Assembly (NCBI GenBank): GCA_021779635.1
Contig: JAJYAH010000132.1
Span: 1-12,106 of the forward strand
Direction: 5' to 3'
From: Pseudomonadota bacterium
Lineage (GTDB): Bacteria; Pseudomonadota; Alphaproteobacteria; Rhizobiales; Xanthobacteraceae
DNA length: 12,106 nucleotides
Shown here in pieces: positions 1 to 6,375 of the stretch. The position numbers and the translations under genes are program-made. How positions within the stretch are numbered: position 1 is the first letter of the stretch; every line of letters starts with the position of its first letter. A model generated the notes under the pieces. The model had not been told where the DNA came from. It saw only the letters and a list, made by a program, of their open reading frames with translations, and did not search any database.

Positions 1-860
1 ACCGCAAAGCCAACGCCTGCCTCGGTCGACGCATAGGCATGACCGATCGAGGCGGCGGGAAAGGCCCGGCTCAAGCCGTCAAGCACAGCCTGGTCGGCGA
101 TCTCGCCCGACAAACGAACATAACGGGGCGAAAACCCCGCAGCCGATCCGCTCATCAGAAGTTTGCGCCAGTGCGACGGCGTGCCCGAAATCTGAGTAAC
201 ACCCGCCGCGCGCAGACGGGCGACATAATCGGCGATCGACTCTCCCGGTTCCGACAACACCATCGAACCGCCGCCGATGATGGCGCGCAGGAATATCTGA
301 AGGCCGCCGTAGCGGCGAATATCATAGAAGGTCGCCCAGATCGCAGGGCCGCTCCGCGCCGGGCTATCCGCGACAATCGCGCCGGTCAGTCCCTCAAGCG
401 TATGGCTGACGATCTTCGGCACGCCCGAGGTGCCTGATGTCAGCATCAACCATTCCGTCGCCCGCTGGGTCCGTGCCGTTGACGCCGCGCGCACGGGTGC
501 ATGCGCGGTCACAATAAGGCTCGTTCCCGCATCCGCCCATCGCGCCGGATGGTCGGTAACCACCGCATCGATGCCGGCATCTTCCATCAGGGCCTGAAGG
601 TAGTCGGCGTTGAGATCGGGCGGACACAACAGCATTCGCCGGGCGACGCCATCGAGCTCGGTCATCGCGATTCCGGAGACCAGTTGATTCGCCACGGCGA
701 GCAACACCGACCGCCCGGAGAGCTCGCCGAGGCGGTCTGCCAGGCAAGTTTCTTCAAGAATATTCGTCAGCGACACGACCTGTCGCGCATCCGAAATGGT
801 GCGGCCTTTTAAATCCGCGCCGAGATAGTCACGGAGCGCGAAGGCTTCACGCGGGGACAT
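1..860 (-). CDS. Acyl-adenylating (AMP-binding) ligase, partial at left edge
   Basis: My reverse-strand reading gives 286 complete codons from an ATG at 860 with no stop before position 1, so the gene continues off the left edge. The protein belongs to the ANL (acyl-CoA synthetase/NRPS adenylation) superfamily. It carries the phosphate-binding loop LMLTSGTSGVPK at about residues 138-149, an A4-like stretch (ATFYDIRRYGGLQIF) at about 176-190, and GHAYASTEAG at about 273-282, equivalent to the A5 motif that contacts the adenylate. The C-terminal subdomain with the catalytic lysine would lie outside the window. The N-terminal part before the P-loop is short (about 137 residues). Its start lies inside the last codons of the acyl carrier protein gene, with a 14-nt overlap, so translation is probably coupled. 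The likely role is ATP-dependent activation of a carboxylic acid and loading onto that carrier protein. The substrate cannot be told; CoA ligase activity is an alternative. Confidence 0.85.
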   Translation of the reverse strand, partial: MSPREAFALRDYLGADLKGRTISDARQVVSLTNILEETCLADRLGELSGRSVLLAVANQLVSGIAMTELDGVARRMLLCPPDLNADYLQALMEDAGIDAVVTDHPARWADAGTSLIVTAHAPVRAASTARTQRATEWLMLTSGTSGVPKIVSHTLEGLTGAIVADSPARSGPAIWATFYDIRRYGGLQIFLRAIIGGGSMVLSEPGESIADYVARLRAAGVTQISGTPSHWRKLLMSGSAAGFSPRYVRLSGEIADQAVLDGLSRAFPAASIGHAYASTEAGVGFA

Positions 861-1104
861 TTTCATAGGCCTTGATGAAGTCGCCTATCGTGAGGGGGAA
901 CGAGGCATCCTCCGATATGGTAAACGGATCGATGCCAAGGTCGTCTTCAAGCCGCGCGACCAGGATTGCAAAGCCGAGCGAATCGAAACCCGTCTCGTGC
1001 AGAGACAGGTCGTCGTCGAGCGGCGGCAGAGTGACCTTCTGCTCGGCGGCGATCTGCTGCATCGCGGAGATAATCTTTAACCTTGTCGACATGGAGTATT
1101 TCAT
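847..1104 (-). CDS. Acyl carrier protein (free-standing)
   Basis: This is an 85-aa acidic protein with the phosphopantetheine attachment motif GFDSLGFAIL. Ser42 is the expected attachment site, and the DSL triplet and flanking hydrophobics are typical of carrier proteins. The rest fits a four-helix carrier fold: an N-terminal amphipathic helix (IISAMQQIAAEQ), then LDDDLSLHETGFDSL, and a final helix ending IGDFIKAYENV. The start is uncertain. ATG at 1104 is used here. An in-frame ATG at 1092 (MSTRLK) is equally plausible, and a TTG at 1140 would add 12 residues. None has a strong Shine-Dalgarno sequence. The stop overlaps the start of the downstream AMP ligase by 14 nt, so the two genes form an operon. 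It is not the housekeeping fatty-acid ACP by context (no fab genes). It probably holds an acyl group made by the neighbouring ligase. Confidence 0.88.
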   Translation of the reverse strand: MKYSMSTRLKIISAMQQIAAEQKVTLPPLDDDLSLHETGFDSLGFAILVARLEDDLGIDPFTISEDASFPLTIGDFIKAYENVPA

Positions 1105-1193
1105 CTTTTCATTAAATTGAGAAACCTCATGATAGAGCAAAAATGTGAAATAACTTCGCCGTTCGCGGATCTTTTGGGTTCATTGGTAAACCG
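1105..1193. promoter_or_regulatory. Divergent, AT-rich promoter region between carrier-protein operon and GNAT gene
   Basis: These 89 bp separate two divergently transcribed units and are visibly richer in A and T than the flanking genes. Both the minus-strand ACP-ligase operon and the plus-strand GNAT gene must be transcribed from here if no upstream promoters are used. I could not assign specific -35/-10 boxes with confidence. Confidence 0.45.
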
Positions 1194-2069
1194 ATGCTGG
1201 CCGTCAAACCTCAGGTTCGCGAGATACTGGAGAGCGATCTTGACGCTATCGGCGATTTACTGACCCGGGGCTTCGTGCATCGAAAGCGAGAGTACTGGCT
1301 GCAAGGCCTGCAAAGGCAAGCCAAGCGATCGCTTCCATCAGGCGTCCCTCGCTTCGGCTACCTGCTCGAAAGTCAGGAAGCGCCGGTTGGCTGCCTGCTC
1401 TTGATGTATTCGACCAAGGTTATCGACGGAGAGGCCGCGATCTTCTGCAACGTATCGAGCTGGTATGTCGATCCGGCATTCCGCAACTATGCGGCGTTGT
1501 TCGCTGCGATGGCCCAGAAACGCAAGGACGTCACTTATTTTAACGTCACGCCGGCGACCTCGACCTGGCCTATCCTCGAAGCGCAAGGCTACAAGGCCTA
1601 CTGCCGCGGCTTGTTTTTCTCGATGCCGGCCTTGTCGCCAAGCGGGCGCGGGATGACGATCGAGACGGTCACACCCGACACGCAGTCGGTTATCGGTTTG
1701 CCGGATGACGACCTTGAACTGCTCAAGCGTCACGCCCATTACGGCAGCCTCAGTCTTGTGTGTCACATCGTCGCAAGCACGCTTCCTTTTGTTTTTTTCC
1801 CGCTGCGAAAACGGCGGGGCGTGATTCCGCTGCCCGCCATGGAGCTTGGTTATTGCCGCAGCATTGACGATTACGTTCATTGCGCCGGCGCGATCGGACG
1901 CTATCTGCTGCGCCGCGGAAAGCCGATTATTATCGTCGATGCAAACGGACCGATGACGGCATTGCCCGGCATCTATACCGAGGCGCGCGGCCGCAAATAT
2001 TTCAAGGGGCCGCATCAGCCGCGTCTCGGCGATCTCGCCGATACCGAACTTGCCATTTACGGCCTTTGA
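1194..2069 (+). CDS. GNAT-like acyltransferase, two-part protein
   Basis: The protein is 291 aa. The N-terminal half (about residues 5-150) looks like a GNAT fold: VREILESDLDAIGDLLTRGF as the first strand and helix, GYLLESQEAPVGCLLLMYS as the central strands, SWYVDPAFRNYAALFAAMA at the acyl-CoA-binding position, and NVTPATSTWPILEAQGY as the terminal part. The usual Q/R-x-x-G-x-G/A pyrophosphate loop is degenerate (FRNYAA). The C-terminal half (about 165-291) includes LGYCRSIDDYVHCAGAIGRY and GKPIIIVDANGP, and could be a second, diverged GNAT-like lobe. No signal peptide or membrane segment is evident. The gene diverges from the ACP-ligase operon and converges on the FATP-type synthetase with 7 bp between stops. 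The ribosome binding site is weak. The likely role is transfer of an acyl group to an unknown amine or hydroxyl acceptor, perhaps from the neighbouring carrier protein; this is inferred from context. Confidence 0.75.
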   Translation: MLAVKPQVREILESDLDAIGDLLTRGFVHRKREYWLQGLQRQAKRSLPSGVPRFGYLLESQEAPVGCLLLMYSTKVIDGEAAIFCNVSSWYVDPAFRNYAALFAAMAQKRKDVTYFNVTPATSTWPILEAQGYKAYCRGLFFSMPALSPSGRGMTIETVTPDTQSVIGLPDDDLELLKRHAHYGSLSLVCHIVASTLPFVFFPLRKRRGVIPLPAMELGYCRSIDDYVHCAGAIGRYLLRRGKPIIIVDANGPMTALPGIYTEARGRKYFKGPHQPRLGDLADTELAIYGL

Positions 2070-2076
2070 AGCAGGC

Positions 2077-3900
2077 TCAGAGCCGGATCGAACCGTCCAG
2101 GATGCTTGCAAAGACTGCCGCGTCGAGCGGCAGATAAGCGCCGGACTCGACATCTCTCGAAAATAGCGGGTCCTTCACGAGACGCGGATCAAACCCCTCA
2201 CGTCTCAAATCTTGCTTTTTTTGCTTGAAGGTTTCGGTGGTATCCAGCGCCGCGCAAATGCGGACCATCACCGGACAGGCATAGGCCGGCAGCCGGCTCG
2301 AAAGATGATGCTGCAACGTCCGGAGATCAAAACCATCGTCAACCACGACCGCAACCATTCCGGCGCGGCCGTCGGTGCCGGGAATTTCGACGCCATAGGT
2401 CGTCGCATCGATAACTCCGGGGCAATCCACAACCGCCTGGGTCACCTCGGAGGTCGCGACGTTTTCGCCTTTCCAGCGGAAGGTATCTCCGACCCGATCG
2501 ACGAAGTGGAAATAGCCGCCTTCGTCGAGTCTCATCAAATCGCCGGTGCGAAACCAGGCGTCGCCTTTCGCGAGTACATCGCGCAGGATCTTCTTTTCAG
2601 TCGCGGCGGCGTCGGTATAGCCCTCGAAGCGGCCACCGCCGTCATCGGCGGTTCCGATGCGGCCGATGGCTTCGCCGACCTCGCCGCGGGCGCAGGGAAT
2701 ACAAAGTCCATCGGTGCTGCGGACGGGATTGCCTAGCTCGGTGTCGATACGAATGATCGCCGCTGGAAAGCGATGCGCCAGCAGGGGTGGAATCCGGCCG
2801 ATCGCGCCCGGTCTGCCCTCGACGTTGTAAAGCGAGAAATTGCCTTCAGTCGCCGCATAAAACTCGAGTATCTGGGGAATGGCGAAGCGCGCCTGAAACG
2901 CCTCCCAGATATCGCCGCGCAAGCCGTTGCCGCAGGCGAGCCGAAGCTGATGTTTGCGTTCATATTCAGACGGCGGAGCGTTCAGAAGATACCGGCAAAG
3001 CTCGCCGATATACTGGAACACCGTGCAGTCCCAGCGTACGATATCGTGCCAGAAGCGGCCCACGGAGAATTTGTCCGACAGCACCACCGACGCTCCGGCG
3101 AAAAGCATGCTGCATGGCGCGACAATGCCGCCGACGCTGTGAAACAGCGGCAGGCAATTATACAGCCGGTCTTCGGGTGAGGCGTCCGTCAATCCCGCGA
3201 ACCAGCCGCCCCAGTTCAGGACACGCCGGTGACTGATGCTGGCTGCCTTCGGCAGGCCGGTGGTGCCTGATGTGTAGATCAGCAACGCGCGATCATTGAT
3301 GGTGACGTCGCGTCTTTCGGCGGGCGTCAAAGGGCCTGCATCCATTCGCTCGAGCGCTGCATCGATATCGTTTTCGCGACTTGCGTGGTCGCTGCCATCG
3401 CCGTGGATCCAAATTTTCGGCTTGCGGGTCAAGTGCGGCACGGCGGTCTCGAAAACCGCCCTGAGATCCTCCGCGAGAATGATGTGATCCGCATCGGCGA
3501 CGTTGATGCAGTGGGACAGCGACAACCCGACCAGTTTGGTATTGATCAGTGCCGCGACGCCGCCGACTCTGGTGATACCGAGCCAGGCGGCGATATAATC
3601 CGGCCGGCTCGGCATCATCAGACAAACGGTATCGCCGGCTTCAATCGCTGCCGATAGCGCCCAGCGCGCGTACCGGTTGATCCTCTCGGCCAAAGTCCTG
3701 TAACTGAAGGTCTCCGTTTCCGATATCAGGCCGGGGCAGTCCGGCTGTCGCCCCGACCAATCCTCGACCATGTCGGCAAACAACCGGCGCTGATCGGCCT
3801 CGATCCGGGATGTGAGTTCGATGGCCTTCAACCAGCTCTTGGCGGCGGAGGGTTTGCGCCGCCCGCGATTTGCCGATTGGTCTATGACGCTTGTGTTCAT
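2077..3900 (-). CDS. FATP-type long-chain acyl-CoA synthetase
   Basis: This 607-aa AMP-forming ligase is of the fatty acid transport protein/very-long-chain acyl-CoA synthetase type. It converts a fatty acid, ATP and CoA to acyl-CoA via an acyl-adenylate. The P-loop YTSGTTGLPKA is at 209-219, the adenylate-binding YAATEGN at 348-354, and the ATP-ribose-binding RTGDLMRLDEGGYFHFVDR at 451-469. It also has the family-typical segment FRWKGENVATSEV at 474-486. The C-terminal TTETFKQKKQDL (554-565) fits the form this family uses around the catalytic lysine (Lys559 by my reading). Length is normal for the family and all core motifs are intact. No cleavable signal peptide is obvious; the N-terminus is basic (NRGRRKPSAAKSW). 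ATG at 3900 has only a weak purine stretch upstream. The gene is divergent from the beta-barrel gene on its other side. The preferred acid is unknown; family members accept long and very long chains or bile acids. Confidence 0.92.
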   Translation of the reverse strand: MNTSVIDQSANRGRRKPSAAKSWLKAIELTSRIEADQRRLFADMVEDWSGRQPDCPGLISETETFSYRTLAERINRYARWALSAAIEAGDTVCLMMPSRPDYIAAWLGITRVGGVAALINTKLVGLSLSHCINVADADHIILAEDLRAVFETAVPHLTRKPKIWIHGDGSDHASRENDIDAALERMDAGPLTPAERRDVTINDRALLIYTSGTTGLPKAASISHRRVLNWGGWFAGLTDASPEDRLYNCLPLFHSVGGIVAPCSMLFAGASVVLSDKFSVGRFWHDIVRWDCTVFQYIGELCRYLLNAPPSEYERKHQLRLACGNGLRGDIWEAFQARFAIPQILEFYAATEGNFSLYNVEGRPGAIGRIPPLLAHRFPAAIIRIDTELGNPVRSTDGLCIPCARGEVGEAIGRIGTADDGGGRFEGYTDAAATEKKILRDVLAKGDAWFRTGDLMRLDEGGYFHFVDRVGDTFRWKGENVATSEVTQAVVDCPGVIDATTYGVEIPGTDGRAGMVAVVVDDGFDLRTLQHHLSSRLPAYACPVMVRICAALDTTETFKQKKQDLRREGFDPRLVKDPLFSRDVESGAYLPLDAAVFASILDGSIRL

Positions 3901-4108
3901 GGCCGAATGCCCGTTGATCCCGCACAGTGTATAGCCGTGCCGGCTCGATCAGGGGTTAATCAGCAAAGTTAAAGCCAGCTTGCTATCGCGTATATCGATT
4001 GTCCCGGCATCAAAATCCCTGATTTGGTGGAACGGCGCCTGACGGTTTATGACGGCCTTCGACCGCCGTTCCGTGCGACGGCAAAGATGTGATCGGACCT
4101 GGTGCTTG
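3901..4108. promoter_or_regulatory. Intergenic region between divergent FATP synthetase and beta-barrel genes
   Basis: These 208 bp separate two divergent genes and must hold promoters for one or both. An AT-richer patch lies around 3955-4025. A small AAATC-CCT-GATTT hairpin occurs at about 4013-4025. I see no convincing operator or sigma-factor consensus. An in-frame upstream ATG at 4049 could lengthen the beta-barrel protein by 20 residues, but the signal peptide argues against it. Confidence 0.35.
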
Positions 4109-4840
4109 ATGACGCGCGCGTGGCCAATTGCCATTGTGTTAGGCGCCCTGACGCGGCCCGCCCTGGCGGGACCGCCTTACATCTCGGACGACCCGGAGCC
4201 CACAGACTATAGCCATTTCGAGATTTACTCGTTCAATCTGGGCATCGCGACCCGAAGTGGAACGAGCGGCATGGCCGGCATCGATTTCAATTACGGTGCA
4301 GCCCCGGATCTTCAACTGACCGCCATGCTTCCTGCCGGTTTCAACAATCCGACCGGCGACCCGACCAGCATCGGCATGACCAATATCGAACTCGCGGCCA
4401 AGTACCGCTTTTTGCGCCAGGACACGTTCGGCCTCGATGTCAGCATATTTCCGCGCATGTTCCTTCCGAGCGGTTCCAACACCATCGGTTACAACCGCGC
4501 CGGGTTGCTGTTGCCGATCTGGGTGCAGAAGGATTGGGGCGGCGGCTGGTCCGCCTTCGGCGGTGGCGGATGCATGGTCGGCGGCCTCGGCACCGAGGAT
4601 TTCTGCCTGGCTGGAGCCGTTCTGACCTATCAACTGCTACCGAAGCTGCAGATCGGCGCGGAATTCTATCATCAAACGGCGGATCGAGCAGGAACACCAG
4701 CAACCTCGAGCCTGGGCGTCGGCGTGCGCTATGACCTCGACGACAACTACCACCTGCTGGGCTATGTCAGTCGAGGCGTCGAAAACACCAACGAAACAAA
4801 CCAGCTTTCCTGGTATGCGTCCATCCTCTTCACATTCTGA
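4109..4840 (+). CDS. Secreted outer-membrane beta-barrel protein, MetA-pathway/phenol-degradation-like
   Basis: The product is 243 aa from ATG 4109. I chose this start because it places a classical signal peptide at the N-terminus: MTR, a hydrophobic core AWPIAIVLGAL, and an ALA cleavage site before GPPYISDDPEP. An upstream in-frame ATG at 4049 would bury this behind 20 arginine-rich residues. The mature part alternates short beta strands and glycine-rich turns (FEIYSFNLGIATRSG, DLQLTAMLPAGF, GAEFYHQTADRAG, LGVGVRYDLDDNYHLLGYV). It ends in SILFTF, and a C-terminal phenylalanine is the usual outer-membrane barrel sorting signal. The GPPYISDDPEPT opening and strand pattern match what I recall of the proteins grouped as putative MetA-pathway of phenol degradation. 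Their actual function is poorly established; a passive outer-membrane channel is the best guess. No aromatic degradation genes are nearby. Confidence 0.75.
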   Translation: MTRAWPIAIVLGALTRPALAGPPYISDDPEPTDYSHFEIYSFNLGIATRSGTSGMAGIDFNYGAAPDLQLTAMLPAGFNNPTGDPTSIGMTNIELAAKYRFLRQDTFGLDVSIFPRMFLPSGSNTIGYNRAGLLLPIWVQKDWGGGWSAFGGGGCMVGGLGTEDFCLAGAVLTYQLLPKLQIGAEFYHQTADRAGTPATSSLGVGVRYDLDDNYHLLGYVSRGVENTNETNQLSWYASILFTF

Positions 4841-4895
4841 CCCGTTCCAGCGAACTTGGGATGGCCGCGTTCGATTCGCAGACAATCGCCTCGCC

Positions 4896-4916
4896 AACCG
4901 GGTTTGTGGCCCGGTT
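4896..4916. other. Hairpin 1 in spacer after the beta-barrel gene
   Basis: A 7-bp perfect inverted repeat AACCGGG/CCCGGTT with a 7-nt loop (4903-4909) starts 56 nt after the beta-barrel stop. It lacks a following T-tract on either strand, so it is not a textbook intrinsic terminator. It could stabilise the 3' end or help end transcription. Confidence 0.45.
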
Positions 4917-4942
4917 CGTGCAGACTACCGCCATGCTGGGAC

Positions 4943-4973
4943 CATCGCAGGACGCGAGCTGTTTCCTGCGATG
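4943..4973. other. Hairpin 2 in spacer after the beta-barrel gene
   Basis: A 10-bp perfect inverted repeat CATCGCAGGA/TCCTGCGATG with an 11-nt loop (4953-4963) lies just before the decayed TctC gene. It is strong enough to form in RNA, but no U-run follows. The most economical reading is a transcript 3' end structure for the beta-barrel gene. Confidence 0.5.
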
Positions 4974-4999
4974 TGCGACCGATCGAACCATGAGAGGCC

Positions 5000-5490
5000 G
5001 TGATGATCGGCAGGAGAGCCTTGTTTTATTCGGCAGCGCATGTCGCCGGCGTTCAATTCACGCACGTGCCCTATCGCGGGTCGGCTCCGGGCCTGACCGA
5101 CGTCATGTCGGGCCAGATCCAGGGCATGTTCGACAACGTGACATCCTCGTTCGAACTGGTCCGGTCGGGGAAGATACGCGCAATCGGGGTGACGACACGC
5201 GACCGATCGAAAACCATGCCATATATGCCGCCGATCAGCGACACCCTGCCGGGATTCGAGACCAGTTCATTCTACGGCGTCGGCGCACCTCGCGGCACGC
5301 CTGAGGAGATCGTCGATCTCCTCAACAAGGAAATCAATGCAGCCGTCGCCGATCCGGCTATCCGGCAGCGTTTCGGCGAACTCGGCGCCATCCTATCACC
5401 GGCGATGCCAGGCAATTCGGCGCCATGCTGGCAGCCGAAACCGGCCGCTGGCGGAAAGTGGTGGAGATGTCGGGGCAAAAGAAGGAATGA
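5000..5490 (+). pseudogene. TctC/Bug-type tripartite tricarboxylate transporter receptor, truncated and frameshifted
   Basis: Residues from VQFTHVPYRGSAPGLTD through GVGAPRGTPEEIVDLLNKEI match the C-terminal lobe of periplasmic TctC/Bug receptors, which bind small carboxylates for a tripartite transporter. Family proteins are about 320 aa with a signal peptide; here roughly the first 175 residues are absent. The preceding 160 nt do not encode them in any frame I could recognise. Near 5399-5401 the frame breaks: the zero frame reads LSPAMPGNS, while moving to the frame starting GGC at 5401 gives GDARQFGAMLAAETGRWRK and then VVEMSGQKKE with a stop at 5488-5490, a normal family C-terminus. A single lost base (SP-G-DAR) explains this. 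Left in the zero frame, translation would run on to 5650 with an unrelated tail. No TctA/TctB genes are in the window. This is almost certainly a non-functional remnant; a sequencing error could explain the frameshift but not the missing N-terminus. Confidence 0.82.
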
Positions 5491-5703
5491 TGGCTCGAAA
5501 AAGCGCCGGCGCGCTGCTGCCTGCGCAACGATCCGGTACGCCGTACCCCATACGGCAAATCCCTGCCGGTGCGAGCCGACAGGGATCAGCAGAAAAGTCG
5601 ACGGACGGCGAGCAATCGCCCGGTGGCCCGTCAAGGACCTGCGCCCGTGATTAAAATCCACCGTGTGAACCCACGCAAGATCATTTTGTGGGCAAAAAAT
5701 TAT
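5491..5703. other. Non-coding spacer with hairpins between TctC remnant and small GcrA-like gene
   Basis: I see no convincing gene here. Two inverted repeats stand close together: GCCGTA/TACGGC with a 5-nt loop (5540-5556), and ATCCCTG...CAGGGAT (5559-5586). The second extends inward through CGG/CCG after one mismatch, giving about 10 paired bases and a 6-nt loop. They may end transcription from either side. A further CCCAC/GTGGG pair lies next to an A-run near 5670-5699. Confidence 0.4.
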
Positions 5704-5898
5704 TCATCCCCTTGTATCTAACGACACCCCCAGTTGATGCGCCTTGACGGCGATCGCGCCAGCGGTGCGCTTCAACGCTTTCGCGATACGAGCAACGCCG
5801 GCCTTCTTCTTCGCCAGCGATTTTAGTTCGCGCACGTCCGATGACGTCCATGCGCGCCTGACGGTTGTTTTCTTCGCTGATTTTTTCTTCTTAGCCAT
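5704..5898 (-). CDS. Small lysine-rich protein with GcrA/Myb-like helix-turn-helix
   Basis: The product is 64 aa and very basic. An N-terminal lysine tail (MAKKKKSAKKTTVRR, 1-15) precedes AWTSSDVRELKSLAKKKAG, then ARIAKALKRTAGAIAVKAHQ, then LGVSL at 56-60. The spacing of the tryptophan, the xxIAxxLxRTxxAIxxKAxxLG pattern and the closing LGVSL resemble the N-terminal DNA-binding homeodomain-like fold of the alphaproteobacterial regulator GcrA and Myb/SANT domains. The GcrA core-polymerase-binding C-terminus is absent, so this is not GcrA itself. A role as a small nucleoid or DNA-binding protein is inferred. The start is well supported: AAGGAG lies 5 nt before the ATG. That site sits in the 3' arm of a perfect hairpin described separately. 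I recall similar small proteins as common hypothetical proteins in Bradyrhizobium. Confidence 0.85.
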   Translation of the reverse strand: MAKKKKSAKKTTVRRAWTSSDVRELKSLAKKKAGVARIAKALKRTAGAIAVKAHQLGVSLDTRG

Positions 5899-5900
5899 GT

Positions 5901-5922
5901 CGGCTCCTTAATTTGGGAGCCG
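5901..5922 (-). promoter_or_regulatory. Hairpin enclosing the ribosome binding site of the GcrA-like gene
   Basis: On the coding (minus) strand, CGGCTCC and GGAGCCG form a perfect 7-bp stem around an 8-nt AT-rich loop (5908-5915). The GGAG of the ribosome binding site is within the 3' arm and the stem ends 2 nt before the start codon. Folding would hide the Shine-Dalgarno sequence, suggesting translational control by temperature, a protein (possibly the product itself) or an RNA. Confidence 0.55.
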
Positions 5923-6001
5923 CGCTTGTATCACGTCCGCATTTGTCAACGCAACGCAGCCTGTCAACTAATTAATCTTCGCAAAGGTATCGGCGCGGGC
6001 G

Positions 6002-6355
6002 TCAAGGCTGGCCCTTCGACGCATTCTTCGCAGCCGACATTACTCCGCCGGTGATCTGCCTCATATGTTCTCCGGCATTGGTAAATTGACTTCTCAAGAA
6101 CTCCGATTGAATCTGGATGGCTTGCTGAAGATCGGTGGCGTGAACCAGCTTTCGCGCATGCTCGAACGCAGCCTTCATGTTCTGCTCGGTGAAGGTCAGC
6201 GCCTGCCTGGAAATCTCCGTTCCCGGACCCGGGATCGACGTCATCGACTTGTTTGCCGCATCGAAAAACATCCCGAACGCCTTTTCCGCCTGATCGATGG
6301 TTTTTTCGGCCAAATCGCGCAATTCGGCAGGGACTTCCAGTTTCGGTTCACTCAT
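6002..6355 (-). CDS. Phasin family protein (PHA granule-associated)
   Basis: The product is 117 aa from ATG 6355. This start is chosen over longer in-frame extensions because GGGAGGA lies about 8 nt upstream and the extension is arginine-rich and unlike the family. The protein is almost entirely amphipathic helix: PAELRDLAEKTIDQAEKAF and MFFDAANKSMTSIPG, then EISRQALTFTEQNMKAAFEH and ARKLVHATDLQQAIQIQ, and finally SEFLRSQFTNAGEHMRQITG. This order and the phrases FTEQNMKAAFEHARKLV and LQQAIQIQSEFLRSQ are typical of the phasin_2 family. Phasins coat polyhydroxyalkanoate granules in the cytoplasm, control granule size and number, and can activate the polymerase or depolymerase. No PHA synthase or phaR gene is in the window, so it stands alone. 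It may instead be one of the several phasin paralogues with a stress-related role. Confidence 0.9.
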   Translation of the reverse strand: MSEPKLEVPAELRDLAEKTIDQAEKAFGMFFDAANKSMTSIPGPGTEISRQALTFTEQNMKAAFEHARKLVHATDLQQAIQIQSEFLRSQFTNAGEHMRQITGGVMSAAKNASKGQP

Positions 6356-6375
6356 GTCGCCGTCCTCCCGTTTGG

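Noticed and set aside
155..747. Minus-strand frames against the left-edge ligase region
   Set aside because: They are out-of-frame readings of the ligase gene; the true frame runs from 860 to the left edge without a stop and carries the TSGTSGVPK and YASTEAG motifs.
1338..2153. Long open frame antisense to the GNAT gene (271 codons, minus)
   Set aside because: It lies wholly against a better-supported gene and the end of the FATP gene, has arginine-rich composition typical of a GC-rich shadow frame, and shows no family pattern.
4861..5304. 147-codon plus-strand frame spanning the beta-barrel/TctC spacer
   Set aside because: It overlaps the TctC remnant in another frame, and the translation is arginine-rich without pattern. 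It does not encode the missing TctC N-terminus.
5487..5650. Possible 54-codon gene starting with ATG that overlaps the stop of the TctC remnant (ATGA)
   Set aside because: The ATGA overlap and a nearby GAAGGA look like translational coupling, but the purine run touches the ATG, and the product is low-complexity without homology cues.
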